Shown: piece by piece, positions 5,339 to 6,566 of the stretch | Position numbering within the stretch: the stretch's first letter is position 1 | Layout: each line of letters opens with the position of its first letter | Position numbers and translations under genes: made by a program | Assembly (NCBI GenBank): GCA_950071955.1 | Contig: CATMOC010000216.1 | Span: 1 to 6,566, forward strand | DNA length: 6,566 nt | Reading direction: 5' to 3' | Source of the DNA: an uncultured Mesorhizobium sp. | GTDB taxonomy: Bacteria; Pseudomonadota; Alphaproteobacteria; Rhizobiales; Rhizobiaceae | Notes under the pieces: generated by a model | The model's input: only the letters and a program-made list of their open reading frames with translations | What the model was told of the DNA's origin: nothing | The model's database searches: none

Positions 5339-6250
5339 GTGACATTGCGATTGGACGGGCGCGTGGCGGTGGTGACCGGCGCCGGAGCGGGACTGGGGCG
5401 CGAGCACGCGCTGCTGCTGGCCAAACAGGGAGCCAAGGTCGTCGTCAACGATCTCGGCGGGTCCACCGACGGGCGCGGCGGAGACAGCGCCGCCGCCGAC
5501 AAGGTGGTGGCCGAGATCAAGGCCGCCGGCGGCGATGCCGCCCCGAACTACGACAGCGTGACGTCCCCGGAGGGCGCGAAGAACATCGTGGACACCGCGC
5601 TCGAGGCGTTCGGCAGGATCGACATTCTGGTCAACAATGCCGGCATCCTGCGCGACAAGTCGTTCGCCAAGGTCGAGATGGACGACTTCAAGGCCGTGTT
5701 CGACGTGCATTACTGGGGATCCATGTACTGCACCAAGGCCGCCTGGGGGCCGATGACGGAGCAGAAGTATGGCCGCGTCATCTTCACGACCTCCGTGGCC
5801 GGGACCGCCGGAAACTTCGGCCAGGCGAACTACGGTTCCGCCAAGGCCGCCGTGCTTGGCCTGATGAACGTGCTCGCCATCGAAGGCCGCAAGAACAACA
5901 TCTACGCCAACGCTATCTCGCCCGGCGCGCTGACGCGCATGACATCCGGTCTCGGGATGGACGAGAGTTTCATGGAGAAGCTCAACCCGGCCTTCGTATC
6001 CCCGGCCGTCGCCTGGCTTGCTAGCGAGCGGTGCGAGGTCACGGGCGGCATCTTCACCGCGGCGGGCGGCGGTTTTGGACGCCTCCACTACTTCGAGACG
6101 TTCGGCGTGCAGTTCGACACCTCCGCCCCGATCACGGTCGAGATGTTCGACGACGCATTCCCCAAGATCAACGATTTCTCCACCGCCGTTCCGGCTCCGG
6201 CGGGCACCGAAGGGCGCATGCAGGAGCGATTCGATTCCCTGAAGCGGTAG
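5339..6250 (+). CDS. SDR oxidoreductase, MFE-2-type (3R)-hydroxyacyl-CoA dehydrogenase
   Basis: A 303-aa short-chain dehydrogenase matching the N-terminal dehydrogenase domain of peroxisomal multifunctional enzyme type 2 (HSD17B4). The cofactor loop TGAGAGLG lies at 13-20 and VVVNDLGG at 34-41. The extra DGRGGDSAAADKVV segment (44-57) and NYDSV (70-74) are typical of MFE-2. NNAG is at 99-102. The catalytic set is S152, Y165 and K169 (YGSAK), followed by the long C-terminal extension with GGGFGRLHYFET (243-254). It probably oxidises a 3-hydroxyacyl-CoA to the 3-ketoacyl-CoA with NAD+; the D-rather-than-G residue after strand 2 (N37-D38) agrees with NAD+. The hydratase and SCP-2 domains of eukaryotic MFE-2 are absent, as usual in bacteria. 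It starts at GTG and lies 55 bp after DUF35, the widest gap of the run. It is probably the last gene of the operon. Confidence 0.93.
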   Translation: MTLRLDGRVAVVTGAGAGLGREHALLLAKQGAKVVVNDLGGSTDGRGGDSAAADKVVAEIKAAGGDAAPNYDSVTSPEGAKNIVDTALEAFGRIDILVNNAGILRDKSFAKVEMDDFKAVFDVHYWGSMYCTKAAWGPMTEQKYGRVIFTTSVAGTAGNFGQANYGSAKAAVLGLMNVLAIEGRKNNIYANAISPGALTRMTSGLGMDESFMEKLNPAFVSPAVAWLASERCEVTGGIFTAAGGGFGRLHYFETFGVQFDTSAPITVEMFDDAFPKINDFSTAVPAPAGTEGRMQERFDSLKR

Positions 6251-6566
6251 CCGAAGGGTCGTCGACCGGCGCGAGAAGCGGCCGCGCTCCACGAGCATCG
6301 CGTCGCAAGGCTCGGCGCGCACGCCGCTCACGTCCCCCGCGGACCCGCGCGGCCGTCGCCGGAGCACCGGCCCGATGTCGACTCCGTCAAGTAAGCCGTC
6401 GGGCGCGTTAGGTGGCAGGGGTAGGCTGCGGGCCTCGCCGACCTCGGTGACCAAGTACTCCTCCTGGAGCCTCGTCGCCGTGGCTGCGGTTCGCGGCGCG
6501 AGCCCGGGGCTCTTGCAGAGCCGAAAGCCCCGTCCCGGGTTCCCCGCGCAGACCTGGCGGCACGCG
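6251..6566. other. GC-rich tail without a recognised gene
   Basis: About 315 bases, visibly richer in G and C than the operon. Open frames cross it on both strands to the right edge. On plus, ATG 6375 opens 64 codons without a stop (begins MSTPSSKPSG) but has no ribosome site. On minus, a frame stays open from the right edge through the whole segment with many G/C third positions, including LQEEYLVTEVGEARSLPLPPN (continuing) at about 6470-6405. In DNA this GC-rich, such openness means little. I recognise no family in either. It could hold the end of a convergent gene, or be another misjoined piece. Confidence 0.4.
6506..6531. repeat. Nested GC-rich inverted repeats
   Basis: GGCTCT (6508-6513), loop TGC, AGAGCC (6517-6522) is a perfect 6-bp hairpin. 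Alternatively GGGGCT (6506-6511) pairs with AGCCCC (6526-6531). CCCGGG occurs on both sides (6503-6508 and 6534-6539). No T-tract follows, so a Rho-independent terminator is not supported. Confidence 0.4.

Noticed and set aside
6261..6285. Adjacent SalI (GTCGAC) and NotI (GCGGCCGC) sites suggesting a vector polylinker
   Set aside because: Such sites are expected by chance in DNA this GC-rich, and no further vector or adapter sequence surrounds them.
5312..6454. Long minus-strand open frame of 380 codons
   Set aside because: It is antisense to the SDR gene, whose motifs (TGxxxGxG, S-Y-K) are unambiguous. The opposite frame has histidine/arginine/glycine-rich text typical of a GC-rich shadow.
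1..6566. CRISPR arrays, tRNA or rRNA genes, insertion-sequence ends
   Set aside because: I saw no repeated spacer-like units, no cloverleaf or rRNA motifs, and no transposase or terminal inverted repeats.

Overview
The window looks like accessory catabolic DNA from a high-GC proteobacterium, by eye roughly 60-65% GC. Gene style and content (GntR/FCD regulator, FMN nitronate-monooxygenase-like oxidoreductase, and a crotonase / thiolase-like / DUF35 / SDR run) suit an alphaproteobacterium such as a sphingomonad. That placement is inference, not read from a marker gene. The contig carries an assembly flaw near its left end: an Illumina P5/TruSeq adapter with its flow-cell poly-T spacer sits at 328-393. 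Everything left of it may therefore come from elsewhere in the sample.

Layout: 1-214 (minus) is the N-terminal part of a HAD-family phosphohydrolase that runs off the left edge. 215-327 is its upstream region, with a perfect 7-bp hairpin. 328-393 is synthetic. 394-820 holds no gene I can support. 821-1516 (+) is a GntR/FCD regulator, convergent with 1529-2497 (minus), an FMN-dependent nitronate monooxygenase family protein. 2498-2915 is a divergent intergenic region with a LacI-type palindrome near the oxidoreductase and a T/A-rich near-palindrome on the other side. 2916-6250 (+) is a tight four-gene run: PaaG-like crotonase, thiolase-like protein, DUF35 (Zn ribbon plus OB fold) and an MFE-2-type hydroxyacyl-CoA dehydrogenase SDR. 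6251-6566 is a more GC-rich tail with no recognised gene.

The four-gene run reads as a module of modified beta-oxidation acting on an acyl-CoA. The crotonase lacks the hydratase glutamates but keeps the PaaG-type aspartate, so it probably isomerises a double bond. The SDR is close to the (3R)-hydroxyacyl-CoA dehydrogenase domain of MFE-2. The thiolase-like protein has lost both thiolase cysteines and is followed 2 bp later by a DUF35 protein. That is the arrangement of the Ltp2/ChsH2-DUF35 steroid side-chain aldolases, so a retro-aldol C-C cleavage is a better hypothesis than thiolysis. The substrate cannot be named from this window. The first two genes are joined by a 4-bp overlap and a TTG start, implying translational coupling.
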